A stretch of DNA of 64,000 bases from Aquimarina agarilytica ZC1. Lineage in GTDB: Bacteria; Bacteroidota; Bacteroidia; Flavobacteriales; Flavobacteriaceae. Positions 41,614-50,945 of the stretch are shown piece by piece. Within the stretch, counting starts at the first letter, position 1; every line of letters begins with the position of its first letter. The DNA lies in assembly GCF_000255455.1 (NCBI RefSeq), contig NZ_JH621258.1, positions 1 to 64,000 on the forward strand, read 5' to 3'. The notes beneath the pieces were generated by a model that was not told where the DNA came from, searched no databases, and saw nothing but the letters and a program-made list of their open reading frames with translations. Position numbers and translations under genes: made by a program.

Positions 41614-42066
41614 ATGAATACATACTATAGCGCTATATATATTAGTAAAGCTATTATTCCTGTGACAGATATAGTAATAAATGATATTTTAACAAAAAGT
41701 AGGAGTAATAATCAACAAAAAGGAATTACTGGATATTTATATTACGAAGATGGATACTTTATGCAATACATAGAAGCCGACAAAGCGGATACGTTAGATA
41801 AACTAATTGCTGTGTTAGAAAAAGACCGAAGACATCAAATTGTTAATTGTTTTAATACTTCGCATACTGGAAACAAGCGTTTTTTTGATTGGAGCATGGG
41901 GCAAATTGATAAAAATCAATTAATTAATTTGAATTTGGAACAACAAATTATTAATTATATGAAATGGTTAAAAGGTTTGCACCAAAGTATTGATGTGAAC
42001 TCCTCAAAAATATGTAGTATGGTGGATTTACTTTCCTCCCACAAAGAAATCCTTCAATTATTATAA
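41614..42066 (+). CDS. BLUF-domain blue-light sensor, short form, 150 aa
   Basis: Residues 3-96 match the BLUF flavin-binding fold: AIYISKA with the conserved Tyr (Y9), SRSNNQQKGITG with the flavin-contacting Asn (N33), FMQYIEA with the key Gln (Q51) and FDWSMG with Trp/Met (W93, M95). BLUF proteins bind FAD and rearrange the Tyr-Gln hydrogen bonds after blue-light absorption. About 54 residues of probable helical C-terminal extension follow and no output domain is fused, so it should act through a partner protein. The ATG at 41614 is chosen; a TTG eight codons upstream is less likely. It converges with the response regulator and histidine kinase on the other strand, which are candidate partners by proximity only. 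Confidence 0.92.
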   Translation: MNTYYSAIYISKAIIPVTDIVINDILTKSRSNNQQKGITGYLYYEDGYFMQYIEADKADTLDKLIAVLEKDRRHQIVNCFNTSHTGNKRFFDWSMGQIDKNQLINLNLEQQIINYMKWLKGLHQSIDVNSSKICSMVDLLSSHKEILQLL

Positions 42067-42150
42067 TATGGAAGCCTGTATTACCTGTAATATTCTATAT
42101 GATCTTTTTTCATTTCCATAAAGTTGTTGTTGCATGTCTAATAATACAAT

Positions 42151-42573
42151 TTATACGGTATGAATTTGACTTTTATAAAATTCATATACATGCTGTACAT
42201 CTTTTTTAGCTAAAGGTTTTTCTATAAAATCAAAAATAAAATCGCACCTTTCTTTGGCCTTATCCATATCATTCTTCCAGTTTGAGGTAGTTAAAAGACT
42301 TATTAAAATATCGGCTCTAAATTGGTATGGAAATTTCATGTATTCCTCTAAAAATTCAAACCCATCCATTACAGGCATATTGATATCTAAAAAAATTACA
42401 TTAGGTTTTTTTTCATTCTTTATTTCACATGCTTTCAAAAAATGTAAGGCCTCCTCTCCATTATGAACTTCTACAATTTCTTTAGTAACATGACACGTAT
42501 TTAAAATTTTTTTGTTGTAAAAATTAGCTGTGATACTATCATCAACTAAAAGTACACAATCCATCTGTTCCAT
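42151..42573 (-). CDS. CheY/Rcp1-like single-domain response regulator
   Basis: A 140-residue stand-alone receiver domain. The acidic pocket is VDD (residues 10-12), the phospho-acceptor Asp lies in VIFLDINMPVMDG (about D63), and the conserved Lys is in FIEKPL near residue 118. No DNA-binding or enzymatic output domain is present. The type resembles the Rcp1-like regulators paired with SHDLKEPL-type histidine kinases. It lies 18 bp downstream of the histidine kinase stop on the same strand, so the two form a probable two-gene operon. Its output is presumably protein-protein contact. Confidence 0.93.
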   Translation of the reverse strand: MEQMDCVLLVDDSITANFYNKKILNTCHVTKEIVEVHNGEEALHFLKACEIKNEKKPNVIFLDINMPVMDGFEFLEEYMKFPYQFRADILISLLTTSNWKNDMDKAKERCDFIFDFIEKPLAKKDVQHVYEFYKSQIHTV

Positions 42574-42591
42574 AATCTTTATTTTTAAATT

Positions 42592-44892
42592 CTATTTAGG
42601 TAAAGTGAAATAAAAAGTTGTTCCACTATTTAATTCTGACGTTAACCATATATTACCATGATGATTATTTATAATTCTATTACAATTGGCTAAACCGATA
42701 CCATTCCCTTCATAATCTTCGGGTAGGTGTAAGCGCTTAAACACTTCGAATATGCGTTTATAATGTTTTTTATGTATCCCAATACCATTATCTTTTATAA
42801 AAAACTCATAAAATTCTTTCCGATCTACACACCCAATAGTTATTTTAGGTATGGTATTTTTACACTGATATTTTATGCTGTTTGTTATCAAATTTTGAAA
42901 AAGTTGACGTATTTGAGTACGATCACAAATGACCTCCTTTGGTAATTCCGATACACAAATTAATGCCCCCGAAACATGAATCGTTTTTTTTATATCATTC
43001 AAAACATCGGCAACAATCAAATTCAAATTATTCGCTTCTTGTTTAAGGGAAACATTCTCTAACTGCGAATATGCCAATAGATCTTTTATTAAACTCCCCA
43101 TTCGAATTGTAGCTCCTTCTATAAACTGTAAATACTGTTGCGCGTCGCTCTCTAAAGCTTCATAAAACTCTTCTTTAAATAAACCAATAAAGCTAGTTAT
43201 CGTATTTAGAGGTTCTTTCAAATCATGACTTGCCAAATATGCGAACCGCTCTAACTCTTCATTTAATTTTTTTAATTTATGCTCTGCTTGTTTTTTTTCA
43301 TGAATATACGTTAGCGTCCCTACAACTTTCTTTTGATTATCAATTTCACTTTCGTTTATTTTAGCGCTAATTCTAAACCATTTAAATTGCCTTTGCTTTG
43401 TTTTTATTCTTATATCTTTTTCGTAATGTTTATTTTCTTGAGAAAGTAACTTCAAGCTTTTTATGAATAGCTCCCTATCATCATTATGAATAAAGCCTAA
43501 CAATTGCCTGAATGAACTTCCAATTTCGCTACTACTCCACCCTATTAGGTCACATAATTCTTCGGGCCACCATGCCTTATTTTTTTGTCCACTTGACCAT
43601 TCCCAAATGGCAGACCTACTACATTTAAAAGCTGCCTGTACTCTTTCGGTAAAAACGGCTAATTCTTGTTTTATTTTTTTTGTATCATTTATATTTTGTG
43701 TGGAGGTTATTATTGACAACACCTCTCCTGCTGCACTACGTTGATAAACACTACTTGTTGCCAACAACCACACTGGTTTTTTTGTTTCTTTATGTAGTAT
43801 TCGGTATTCTATTTGTAATGGAATAGCTCCATTTTTTTGGGCTACATCATCATAATGTGCATTTAATAAAGAGATATCATTATTATAAATGATACTCATA
43901 AAAAAATCATTATTAAAAACCTCATTTTTTCTTTCTGTGTAACCTGCAAATCGAGCTATGTTAGAACTTACGTATGAAAATTGTTGTTTTTTGATATCAT
44001 ATGTTGTGATGACTGCGGGACTGGTTTTTACTAATTTCCCAAAAAAGTCGTTTACCTTTTTCCTTTCTATCAAGGCCACTTTATACTCGTGAATATTAAA
44101 AAAACTTAAAAGTAAGCCCATAGGCTGTCCTAAATCATCTTTATCCAATTGTATAGTGGCACTAAACCAAATTCCGTAATTATTTTGAACTTCAACTACA
44201 CAAAGTTCTCCTGTATTTATTACTTGTTTGCATAAGCTTTCAATATCATGACCAATAATCGCCTCAGAAAACTTTTTGATCATTTCTCTTGAATTTTCAA
44301 ACTCTATTCCAAAAAAATGGCTGATCTCCGATGCACAACTTAAAATGTTTAACTTTAAATCTAAAAAAATCCACCCCACTCCCGCACTATCAGCAAAAGT
44401 TTTAAATTTATTTTTATGCTTATAAAAATCATCTTTAATAGGTAAATTTCTTGGCGTATTTTCAAACGATCTTTCATTTAAAGCAATACTCAATTGCTCA
44501 TCATAATTTATATCGTACAATGCAGATATGACTTCATTCTGTAATTTTATCACATACAGTCTTTTACCACCCTGAAACTTAAGCGTTTTTCTTATTTCTA
44601 CGATAATACATTTCCGATCTTCAATATCATAAATAGTCGTTTTTAATATACTCGAATCCGAATGCTTAATTTGTTGAAAACATTTTAATAATTGTACTTC
44701 AATTTCTGGCAACAAGGTTCCTACTAAATTTGTTACCAATTCCTTTTTCACTATACAATACCGCTTATAGTCCCCCGAAATAAAATGGATGACACAATTT
44801 TCATCAACACAAATTATGGTCAAACCAATATCGACAAATAATTCTTCCGGTGTAGATTTTTTCAGACTACTAAAGGTTTGCTTTTTTATCAT
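42592..44892 (-). CDS. Cytoplasmic multi-PAS sensor histidine kinase, 766 aa
   Basis: No signal peptide or transmembrane segment is seen, so it is probably cytosolic. An N-terminal PAS-like segment (about residues 15-125, starting GLTIICVDENC) and about three more PAS domains (roughly 165-270, 285-405 and 415-540) precede the kinase core. The phospho-accepting His is in LASHDLKEPL (about H556). The HATPase domain shows the N box NLITNSIKYQ, G1 DNGIGI, the F box FEVFKRLH and G2 GNGIGLA. Conserved motifs look intact. It probably phosphorylates the adjacent Rcp1-like regulator. The sensed signal is unknown; PAS domains may bind a cofactor or receive input from another protein such as the neighbouring BLUF sensor (inference). 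Confidence 0.93.
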   Translation of the reverse strand: MIKKQTFSSLKKSTPEELFVDIGLTIICVDENCVIHFISGDYKRYCIVKKELVTNLVGTLLPEIEVQLLKCFQQIKHSDSSILKTTIYDIEDRKCIIVEIRKTLKFQGGKRLYVIKLQNEVISALYDINYDEQLSIALNERSFENTPRNLPIKDDFYKHKNKFKTFADSAGVGWIFLDLKLNILSCASEISHFFGIEFENSREMIKKFSEAIIGHDIESLCKQVINTGELCVVEVQNNYGIWFSATIQLDKDDLGQPMGLLLSFFNIHEYKVALIERKKVNDFFGKLVKTSPAVITTYDIKKQQFSYVSSNIARFAGYTERKNEVFNNDFFMSIIYNNDISLLNAHYDDVAQKNGAIPLQIEYRILHKETKKPVWLLATSSVYQRSAAGEVLSIITSTQNINDTKKIKQELAVFTERVQAAFKCSRSAIWEWSSGQKNKAWWPEELCDLIGWSSSEIGSSFRQLLGFIHNDDRELFIKSLKLLSQENKHYEKDIRIKTKQRQFKWFRISAKINESEIDNQKKVVGTLTYIHEKKQAEHKLKKLNEELERFAYLASHDLKEPLNTITSFIGLFKEEFYEALESDAQQYLQFIEGATIRMGSLIKDLLAYSQLENVSLKQEANNLNLIVADVLNDIKKTIHVSGALICVSELPKEVICDRTQIRQLFQNLITNSIKYQCKNTIPKITIGCVDRKEFYEFFIKDNGIGIHKKHYKRIFEVFKRLHLPEDYEGNGIGLANCNRIINNHHGNIWLTSELNSGTTFYFTLPK

Positions 44893-45125
44893 GTATAATT
44901 AAAAAAATCAGATAAACATATAACAATCTGTTTTTCAAGTTGTTAAGTGTGCAAATTACTATTTTTTTCAACAAAGAAATATGCATTTCAACGATTACTT
45001 GTCTATTTTTGACTAAAAAAATTGATTATTACTAATTTTTTTATAGGTTATGGATCACAGAAATTAAAAAGGTCCTCTAATTCAGTAAAACTGGTATGTC
45101 TCCTTCAAAAAAAATGAATGCTTCT

Positions 45126-45154
45126 TTGTATATAATCTTAATTTAATATTTTTA
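45126..45154 (+). promoter_or_regulatory. Candidate Bacteroidota sigma promoter of yebC
   Basis: TTG (45126-45128), an 18-nt spacer and TATTTTTA (45147-45154) approximate the TTG-N19-TAnnTTTG consensus, ending 29 nt before the ATG at 45184. Confidence 0.5.
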
Positions 45155-45183
45155 CGTCCGCATATAATTAAATCATTTATAAG

Positions 45184-45900
45184 ATGGGAAGAGCTTTTGA
45201 ATTTCGTAAAGCACGAAAAATGAAACGTTGGTCGGCAATGGCAAAAACGTTTACACGTATTGGTAAGGATATTGTAATGGCTGTTAAAGAAGGAGGTCCT
45301 GATCCTGCATCAAACTCTCGCCTACGTGCTGTTATTCAAAATGCAAAGGCAGCCAATATGCCTAAAGATAATGTTGAACGTGCTATAAAAAAAGCTTCGG
45401 ATAAAGACCAAGGTGATTATAAGGAGGTCCTTTTTGAAGGCTATGCACCGCATGGAATTGCTATCCTAGTTGAAACCGCTACAGATAACAATAACAGAAC
45501 TGTTGCAAATGTTAGGGCTGCATTTAATAAATGTAATGGAAATTTAGGTACTTCGGGGTCGGTTGAATTTATGTTTGATCATACGTGTAATTTCCGTATT
45601 AATGCTGATGGTATTGATGTAGAAGAATTAGAATTAGAATTTATTGACTTTGGTGCCGAAGAAATTTTTGAAGATGAAGATGGTGTGCTAATCTATGCCC
45701 CTTTTGGTAGCTTTGGAGCCATTCAAAAAGAATTAGAAAATAGAAATATCGAAATACTTTCGTCTGGATTTGAACGTATACCACAAGTGACCAAAGAATT
45801 AAGTGGTGACGCACTGGCCGACGTTGAAAAGTTACTCGAAAAATTAGAAGAAGATGACGATGTACAAAATGTATATCATTCCATGGTGGAGGCTTCATAA
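45184..45900 (+). CDS. yebC: YebC/PmpR (TACO1-like) family protein
   Basis: 238 residues, the full family length. It starts with the typical MGRAFEFRKARKMKRWS variant found in Bacteroidota and contains KTFTRIGKDIVMAVKEGGPDP, NMPKDNVERAIKKA and the FEGYAPHGIAILVE segment. Members bind DNA or act in translation, where TACO1/YebC helps ribosomes through difficult sequences; which role holds here cannot be told. Monocistronic, with a promoter-like site upstream. Confidence 0.95.
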   Translation: MGRAFEFRKARKMKRWSAMAKTFTRIGKDIVMAVKEGGPDPASNSRLRAVIQNAKAANMPKDNVERAIKKASDKDQGDYKEVLFEGYAPHGIAILVETATDNNNRTVANVRAAFNKCNGNLGTSGSVEFMFDHTCNFRINADGIDVEELELEFIDFGAEEIFEDEDGVLIYAPFGSFGAIQKELENRNIEILSSGFERIPQVTKELSGDALADVEKLLEKLEEDDDVQNVYHSMVEAS

Positions 45901-46034
45901 ATGGAATAGTTAATTTTATGTAAATCTATCTAGTCTCACTAATCAAGCTTTACACACTACAAAAACTGTTAATAAGTAGATTTTTTATACAGCTTTAAAG
46001 TTGTATTTTTACATTCCTAACCAAATCTAAATGC

Positions 46035-46799
46035 ATGGGAAAAATTATAGCGATAGCTAATCAAAAAGGAGGCGTAGGTAAGACCACAACTTCAGTGAAT
46101 TTAGCTGCTTCACTTGGTGTACTTGAAAAAAAGGTATTGCTTATTGATGCTGACCCACAAGCAAATGCTACCTCGGGATTAGGAATTGATGTTGAAAGTG
46201 TTGAGATAGGCACCTATCAATTATTGGAACATACAGCTGATATTAAAGATACTATTATTGAAACTACAGCTCCTAACGTTGATTTAGTACCTGCCCATAT
46301 TGATTTGGTCGCTATTGAAATTGAATTGGTAGATAAGGAGCAACGTGAATACATGCTAAAAAAAGCTGTGGTACCTATAGTTGACCAATATGATTATATT
46401 TTAATCGATTGTGCACCATCACTAGGGCTATTAACACTAAATGCTTTGACTGCTGCCAATTCTGTAGCCATACCAATTCAATGTGAATATTTTGCTTTGG
46501 AAGGCTTAGGAAAATTACTAAATACCATTAAAAGTGTTCAAAAAATACACAATCAAAATTTAGATATCGAAGGCTTATTACTTACCATGTACGATGCCCG
46601 TTTACGTTTATCTAATCAAGTTGTTGAAGAAGTACAAAAACACTTTAACGAAATGGTATTTAAAACAATCATTCAACGTAATGTACGTTTGAGTGAGGCT
46701 CCGAGTTATGGCGAAAGCATTATTAATTACGATGCTAGTAGTAAAGGAGCGGCTAACTATTTAAGTTTAGCCAATGAAATTATTGAAAAAAACAAATAG
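46035..46799 (+). CDS. parA: ParA/Soj chromosome-partitioning ATPase
   Basis: 254 residues with a deviant Walker A KGGVGKTT (about residues 11-18), Walker B-type LIDCAPS and the DADPQANAT signature. It forms ATP-dependent dimers on nucleoid DNA that move ParB-parS complexes. First gene of the compact block parA-parB-DUF5683-dapB-lepB-wbqC. The ATG at 46035 follows an AT-rich leader with a GTTGTATTTTTAC element about 30 nt upstream. Confidence 0.96.
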   Translation: MGKIIAIANQKGGVGKTTTSVNLAASLGVLEKKVLLIDADPQANATSGLGIDVESVEIGTYQLLEHTADIKDTIIETTAPNVDLVPAHIDLVAIEIELVDKEQREYMLKKAVVPIVDQYDYILIDCAPSLGLLTLNALTAANSVAIPIQCEYFALEGLGKLLNTIKSVQKIHNQNLDIEGLLLTMYDARLRLSNQVVEEVQKHFNEMVFKTIIQRNVRLSEAPSYGESIINYDASSKGAANYLSLANEIIEKNK

Positions 46800-46811
46800 A
46801 AATAGCTATTT

Positions 46812-47711
46812 ATGGCGAAAGCAACTAAAAAGCAAGCGCTAGGACGTGGATTATCTGCATTACTTAAAGATCCTGAAAATGACATTAAATCAGCAAATGA
46901 TAAAAATGCAGATCAGGTAGTAGGTAGTATTGTCGAATTGGATTTGGATGCCATTGAGGTAAATCCTTTTCAGCCACGTACTAGTTTTAATGAAGAAGCT
47001 TTAAATGAATTAGCTAGTTCTATTAAAGAATTAGGCTTAATACAGCCCATTACTGTTCGTAAACTTGGTTTTAACTCCTATCAATTAGTTAGTGGTGAAC
47101 GCCGTTACCGTGCAAGTAAAAAACTAGGTTTAAAAGCCATACCTGCCTATATCCGTATTGCCGATGATAATGAATCATTAGCTATGGCTTTGGTTGAAAA
47201 TATTCAACGTCAGGATTTAGACCCTATTGAAGTAGCACTTTCCTACCAGCGACTAATTGATGAAATCAATTTAACGCAAGAACAGATGAGCGAACGTGTA
47301 GGTAAAAAACGTTCCACCATAACCAATTACTTGCGTTTATTAAAATTAGATCCAATCATTCAAACGGGAATGCGTGATGGCTTTTTGAGTATGGGACATG
47401 GGCGTGCTTTAATTAATATTGAAGATCATGACACCCAAATTAGTGCTTATGAAAAGGTAATTAGTGATTCTTTGTCCGTGCGTGCAACAGAGGAACTTGT
47501 TCGCAGTCTTACAAATAAAGAAACTGCTGGCAATAAAAAGGCTACCAAACAAAATCCTTCATTTGTAACAGAGGTTCAAGACGAGTTTGCTGATTTTTTT
47601 GGTGCCAAAATAGACATTAAAGCTAGCAGTAATGGAAAAGGTAAAATATCCATTCCATTCTCGTCAAAAGAAGATTTTAATCGTATTTTGAAGTTACTAA
47701 AGCGTGGCTAA
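46812..47711 (+). CDS. parB: ParB/Spo0J chromosome-partitioning CTPase/DNA-binding protein
   Basis: 299 residues. The ParB N-domain shows NPFQPR, LGLIQPITVR and the CTP-binding SGERRYRASK stretch; the VENIQRQDLDPIEVA segment and a helix-turn-helix (ERVGKKRSTITNYLRL) follow, then a C-terminal dimerisation region. It starts 12 bp after parA and its end overlaps the next gene by 8 bp, supporting an operon. No obvious parS palindrome was noticed in the window. Confidence 0.96.
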   Translation: MAKATKKQALGRGLSALLKDPENDIKSANDKNADQVVGSIVELDLDAIEVNPFQPRTSFNEEALNELASSIKELGLIQPITVRKLGFNSYQLVSGERRYRASKKLGLKAIPAYIRIADDNESLAMALVENIQRQDLDPIEVALSYQRLIDEINLTQEQMSERVGKKRSTITNYLRLLKLDPIIQTGMRDGFLSMGHGRALINIEDHDTQISAYEKVISDSLSVRATEELVRSLTNKETAGNKKATKQNPSFVTEVQDEFADFFGAKIDIKASSNGKGKISIPFSSKEDFNRILKLLKRG

Positions 47712-48342
47712 ACAAGGGCTAATATTATTATTTTTATTTTTTTCAATCCAATTGCTTGCGCAAGAAAAAGATAGTTTAAGCATTGTATCTGTAGATTCAG
47801 TTGCCGTAAAAAAGAACTTAAAAAAGTTAGCACGTATCAAGCGTAGGAAAATTAGGCAACAAAAAAATATTCGCCCCTATAATGCCTTAGCCCCTTCTAA
47901 AGCTGCATTTTACTCTGCCGTACTTCCCGGTTTAGGACAAGCTTACACTGGCAAGTATTGGAAAATACCAATTGTTTATGGCGCCTTGGGAACAGGAATC
48001 GGAATTACCCTATGGAATAAAAATAATCACGATGAAATTCGAGATATTTTTAAAAATCGCTTGCGCGGAATTACTACTGATCGCTTTTATGATCAAGAAA
48101 ATGATCGAGCTATATTAAGCAACAACGGTCTAATTGAAGCCCAAAGGCAATTTCGAAAACAACAAGAATTATCCATACTGATTACCGTGGGCCTGTATGT
48201 ATTAAATATTGTAGATGCCAATGTAACAGCTCACCTACAACAATATAATCTAAATAAAAAACTAAGCTTTTCGCCTAAAATTGAGTTTGATACCCCAACA
48301 GCTCAAGCTAATTATGGAATGGTTTTACAATATAGTTTTTAA
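47704..48342 (+). CDS. DUF5683-family membrane protein
   Basis: 212 residues. The GTG start overlaps the end of parB. A signal peptide (LILLFLFFSIQLLAQ) is followed by a basic segment and the conserved AFYSAVLPGLGQAYTGKYWK motif, then hydrophobic stretches near residues 95-110 and 155-175. The family is found next to parB in many flavobacteria; its function is unknown. Probably an envelope protein translated with parB. Confidence 0.88.
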   Translation: MAKQGLILLFLFFSIQLLAQEKDSLSIVSVDSVAVKKNLKKLARIKRRKIRQQKNIRPYNALAPSKAAFYSAVLPGLGQAYTGKYWKIPIVYGALGTGIGITLWNKNNHDEIRDIFKNRLRGITTDRFYDQENDRAILSNNGLIEAQRQFRKQQELSILITVGLYVLNIVDANVTAHLQQYNLNKKLSFSPKIEFDTPTAQANYGMVLQYSF

Positions 48343-48450
48343 TTGCATACTATAAAGAAGTTGTATATTCGCCAACAAATTAATTTCTAGTTAAAAAATA
48401 ATTTACAAGACAGCGCTACATAGCATCGTTTCAAAAAGAAATCAAATAAA

Positions 48451-49152
48451 ATGAAAATAGCACTACTAGGATACGGACGCATGGGACAAGCAATTGAAAA
48501 AATTGCTTTAGAAAGAGGACATGAAATTGTACTTAAAGTTGACCAAAACACCACTACATATGATGTTTCTGTCGCAGATATAGCTATTGATTTTAGCATT
48601 CCAACCGCAGCTGTAGGTAACTTGACCAACTGTTTTAATGCTGGAGTTCCCGTAGTATCGGGTACTACAGGTTGGTTAGATCATTACGAAACTATGAAAA
48701 GCCTATGCATTGAAAAAGAAGGAAGCTTTATATACGCTTCTAACTTTAGTTTAGGGGTGAATCTATTTTTTGAATTAAATAAAAAAGTAGCGCAACTAAT
48801 GCATCCCATGCTTGGGAATTACGGCGTGACAACAGAAGAAATTCACCATACAAAAAAGCTTGATGCGCCTAGTGGTACAGCCATTACATTAGCCGAAGGT
48901 ATTATTGAAAATACTGATTTTGAAGGTTGGAAGCTATATGAAGGGGACAAAAAAAACCTTACCATTACGGCAAAACGTGTTGGCGATGTTCCTGGAACAC
49001 ACAGCATTACTTATCATTCTGAAGTGGATGAAATAGAAATTAAACACACAGCCTACAACAGACAGGGGTTTGCTCTAGGAGCTGTAGTTGCTTCGGAATG
49101 GTTGGTTGATAAAAAAGGAATTTATGGAATGAAAGACGTTTTAGGTCTTTAA
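48451..49152 (+). CDS. dapB: 4-hydroxy-tetrahydrodipicolinate reductase
   Basis: 233 residues. It has an N-terminal nucleotide-binding GYGRMGQAIE, VSGTTGW, and the catalytic EIHHTKKLDAPSGTA segment (His and Lys of the active site). It reduces HTPA with NAD(P)H in the diaminopimelate/lysine pathway, supplying peptidoglycan cross-links. The length is slightly short for the family, as is usual in Bacteroidota. A gap of 108 bp separates it from DUF5683. Confidence 0.95.
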   Translation: MKIALLGYGRMGQAIEKIALERGHEIVLKVDQNTTTYDVSVADIAIDFSIPTAAVGNLTNCFNAGVPVVSGTTGWLDHYETMKSLCIEKEGSFIYASNFSLGVNLFFELNKKVAQLMHPMLGNYGVTTEEIHHTKKLDAPSGTAITLAEGIIENTDFEGWKLYEGDKKNLTITAKRVGDVPGTHSITYHSEVDEIEIKHTAYNRQGFALGAVVASEWLVDKKGIYGMKDVLGL

Positions 49153-49251
49153 ATTCCAAAATAATGATGTATTATTTTTTTTAATACACACAATAAATAA
49201 TAGTTTGAAGTAAAATCATTTGCTTTAAATGCATTTATAAAACATACTATC

Positions 49252-50922
49252 ATGACACTAACACAGTGGTTTATATTTTTTTTAGTTATACAGGTGATTC
49301 ACTTTTTAGGAACCTGGAAATTATATGTTAAAGCTGGTTTTAAAGCCTGGGAAGCTGCCGTACCTGTTTACAATGCTTATATTTTAACCAAAATAATAAA
49401 CCGACACTGGTCATGGGTACTACTCCTATTTATCCCGGTAATAAATGTAATTATGCTCCCTATTTTTTGGGTAGAAACCATACGTAGTTTTGGTAAAAAT
49501 ACACCTACTGATACTTTTTTAGTAGTAGCCACTCTAGGTTTTTATATTTTTTATGTAAACTACTTTCTAGATGTTGAACATATTAAAGACCGTAGCTTAA
49601 CTCCAAAAACTGCCGCTGGTGAATGGGTCAGTTCCATTTTATTTGCTGTTGTTGCTGCTACTATTGTGCATACTTATGTGATGCAACCTTATAACATTCC
49701 AACCTCATCATTAGAAAAAACATTGCTTATCGGTGATTTTTTATTTGTGAGTAAATTTCATTATGGGGCACGTGCTCCTATGACAGCGGTATCATTTCCT
49801 ATGGTACATGATACGATTCCGGTTATAAAGAAGCGTTCGTATTTAAAAAAGCCACAGATTCCTTATTTTAGGTTACCCGGTTTTAGTAAAATTAAACGTA
49901 GCGATATAGTAGTGTTTAGCTGGCCCGTTGATACCGTAACCCAGTTTTTTACTCGTAATGGTATTAAAGTTACCAAACCTATTGACAAGAAAAGTAATTA
50001 CGTTAAACGTTGTGTTGGTGTCCCTGGAGATAACTTAACTATTGTAGATGGTAAAATTTTTATTGACGGAAAACCGCTTGACCTTCCTGAAAAAGCAAAA
50101 CCGCAGTACTCGTATAATGTACAAACTAAAAAGCCTAATGCTACCGTAAGTCTAAAATCATTTTATGAAAGATATGACATTACCGATCCTGTTGCTTTTC
50201 CAAATGGATTAGCTACAAGAGACAGGCAAACAGGACCTATCGCTTTAAAGTATGAGCAGGCTAAAGCTTTTGGAATTGCTAAATTTAAAAACTTAGGGAC
50301 CACTTACGATATTTCTGCCTTAACAGAAAAAGAGGCCAAACGATTTGCAAAACGTAAAGATGTGGCTTCAATTGAACGTATCATTAGTCCTAAAGGAGAA
50401 AAAGAACCCAAAATCTTCCCAAATAATGGTAAACTTGACTGGAATAAGGATCAAATGGGACCTATTTACATTCCCGAAGAAGGAAAATCTGTGAATTTAA
50501 CCCCTGAGAATATTGACTTTTACAAGCGTATTATCGAAGTCTACGAAGGTAAAGAAATGGGTATTGAAAATAAAGTAAGCCTTAACGGAAGTCAAGTACT
50601 AATCAATAATACACCAACTACTTCATACACCTTTAAACAAGATTACTATTGGATGATGGGTGACAACCGCCATAATAGTGAAGACAGTCGCTATTGGGGA
50701 TTTGTTCCTGAAAATCATGTAGTAGGAAAACCTGTATTTTTATTCATGAGTTGGGATACTAACGCCAAAGGTTTTTTCAACAAAATTCGTTGGAATCGAA
50801 TCATGACCACCGTGGGAGGTGATGGTAAGTTGGTTTCCTATCGCTATTTAGTTTTAGCACTTATATTAGCATATATGGGCATTAGCTTCTTCTTAAAAAA
50901 GCGAAAAGAAAAACAAGCATAA
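49252..50922 (+). CDS. lepB: Signal peptidase I, long Bacteroidota form
   Basis: 556 residues. The N-terminal portion (about 1-110) is hydrophobic and contains GFKAWEAAVPVYNAYIL, a region often annotated as DUF5684. The serine-lysine protease core shows the Ser box IPTSSLEKTLLIGDFLFVSK and the Lys box NYVKRCVGVPGD, a large insertion, and the late motif GDNRHNSEDSRYWGFVP. A C-terminal membrane helix ends in KKRKEK. It cleaves Sec signal peptides at the inner membrane, which is relevant to the many exported proteins in this window. Confidence 0.95.
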   Translation: MTLTQWFIFFLVIQVIHFLGTWKLYVKAGFKAWEAAVPVYNAYILTKIINRHWSWVLLLFIPVINVIMLPIFWVETIRSFGKNTPTDTFLVVATLGFYIFYVNYFLDVEHIKDRSLTPKTAAGEWVSSILFAVVAATIVHTYVMQPYNIPTSSLEKTLLIGDFLFVSKFHYGARAPMTAVSFPMVHDTIPVIKKRSYLKKPQIPYFRLPGFSKIKRSDIVVFSWPVDTVTQFFTRNGIKVTKPIDKKSNYVKRCVGVPGDNLTIVDGKIFIDGKPLDLPEKAKPQYSYNVQTKKPNATVSLKSFYERYDITDPVAFPNGLATRDRQTGPIALKYEQAKAFGIAKFKNLGTTYDISALTEKEAKRFAKRKDVASIERIISPKGEKEPKIFPNNGKLDWNKDQMGPIYIPEEGKSVNLTPENIDFYKRIIEVYEGKEMGIENKVSLNGSQVLINNTPTTSYTFKQDYYWMMGDNRHNSEDSRYWGFVPENHVVGKPVFLFMSWDTNAKGFFNKIRWNRIMTTVGGDGKLVSYRYLVLALILAYMGISFFLKKRKEKQA

Positions 50923-50945
50923 TACAAAAACGGAGTACTAATTAA

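Noticed and set aside
46035-48342. A parS site or replication origin near parAB
   Set aside because: No parS-like palindrome or DnaA-box cluster was noticed on reading; a motif scan would be needed to be sure.
49168-49188. Hairpin TGTATTA/TAATACA after dapB as a terminator
   Set aside because: Weak all-AT-type stem, no T-run after it, and the next gene belongs to the same conserved block.
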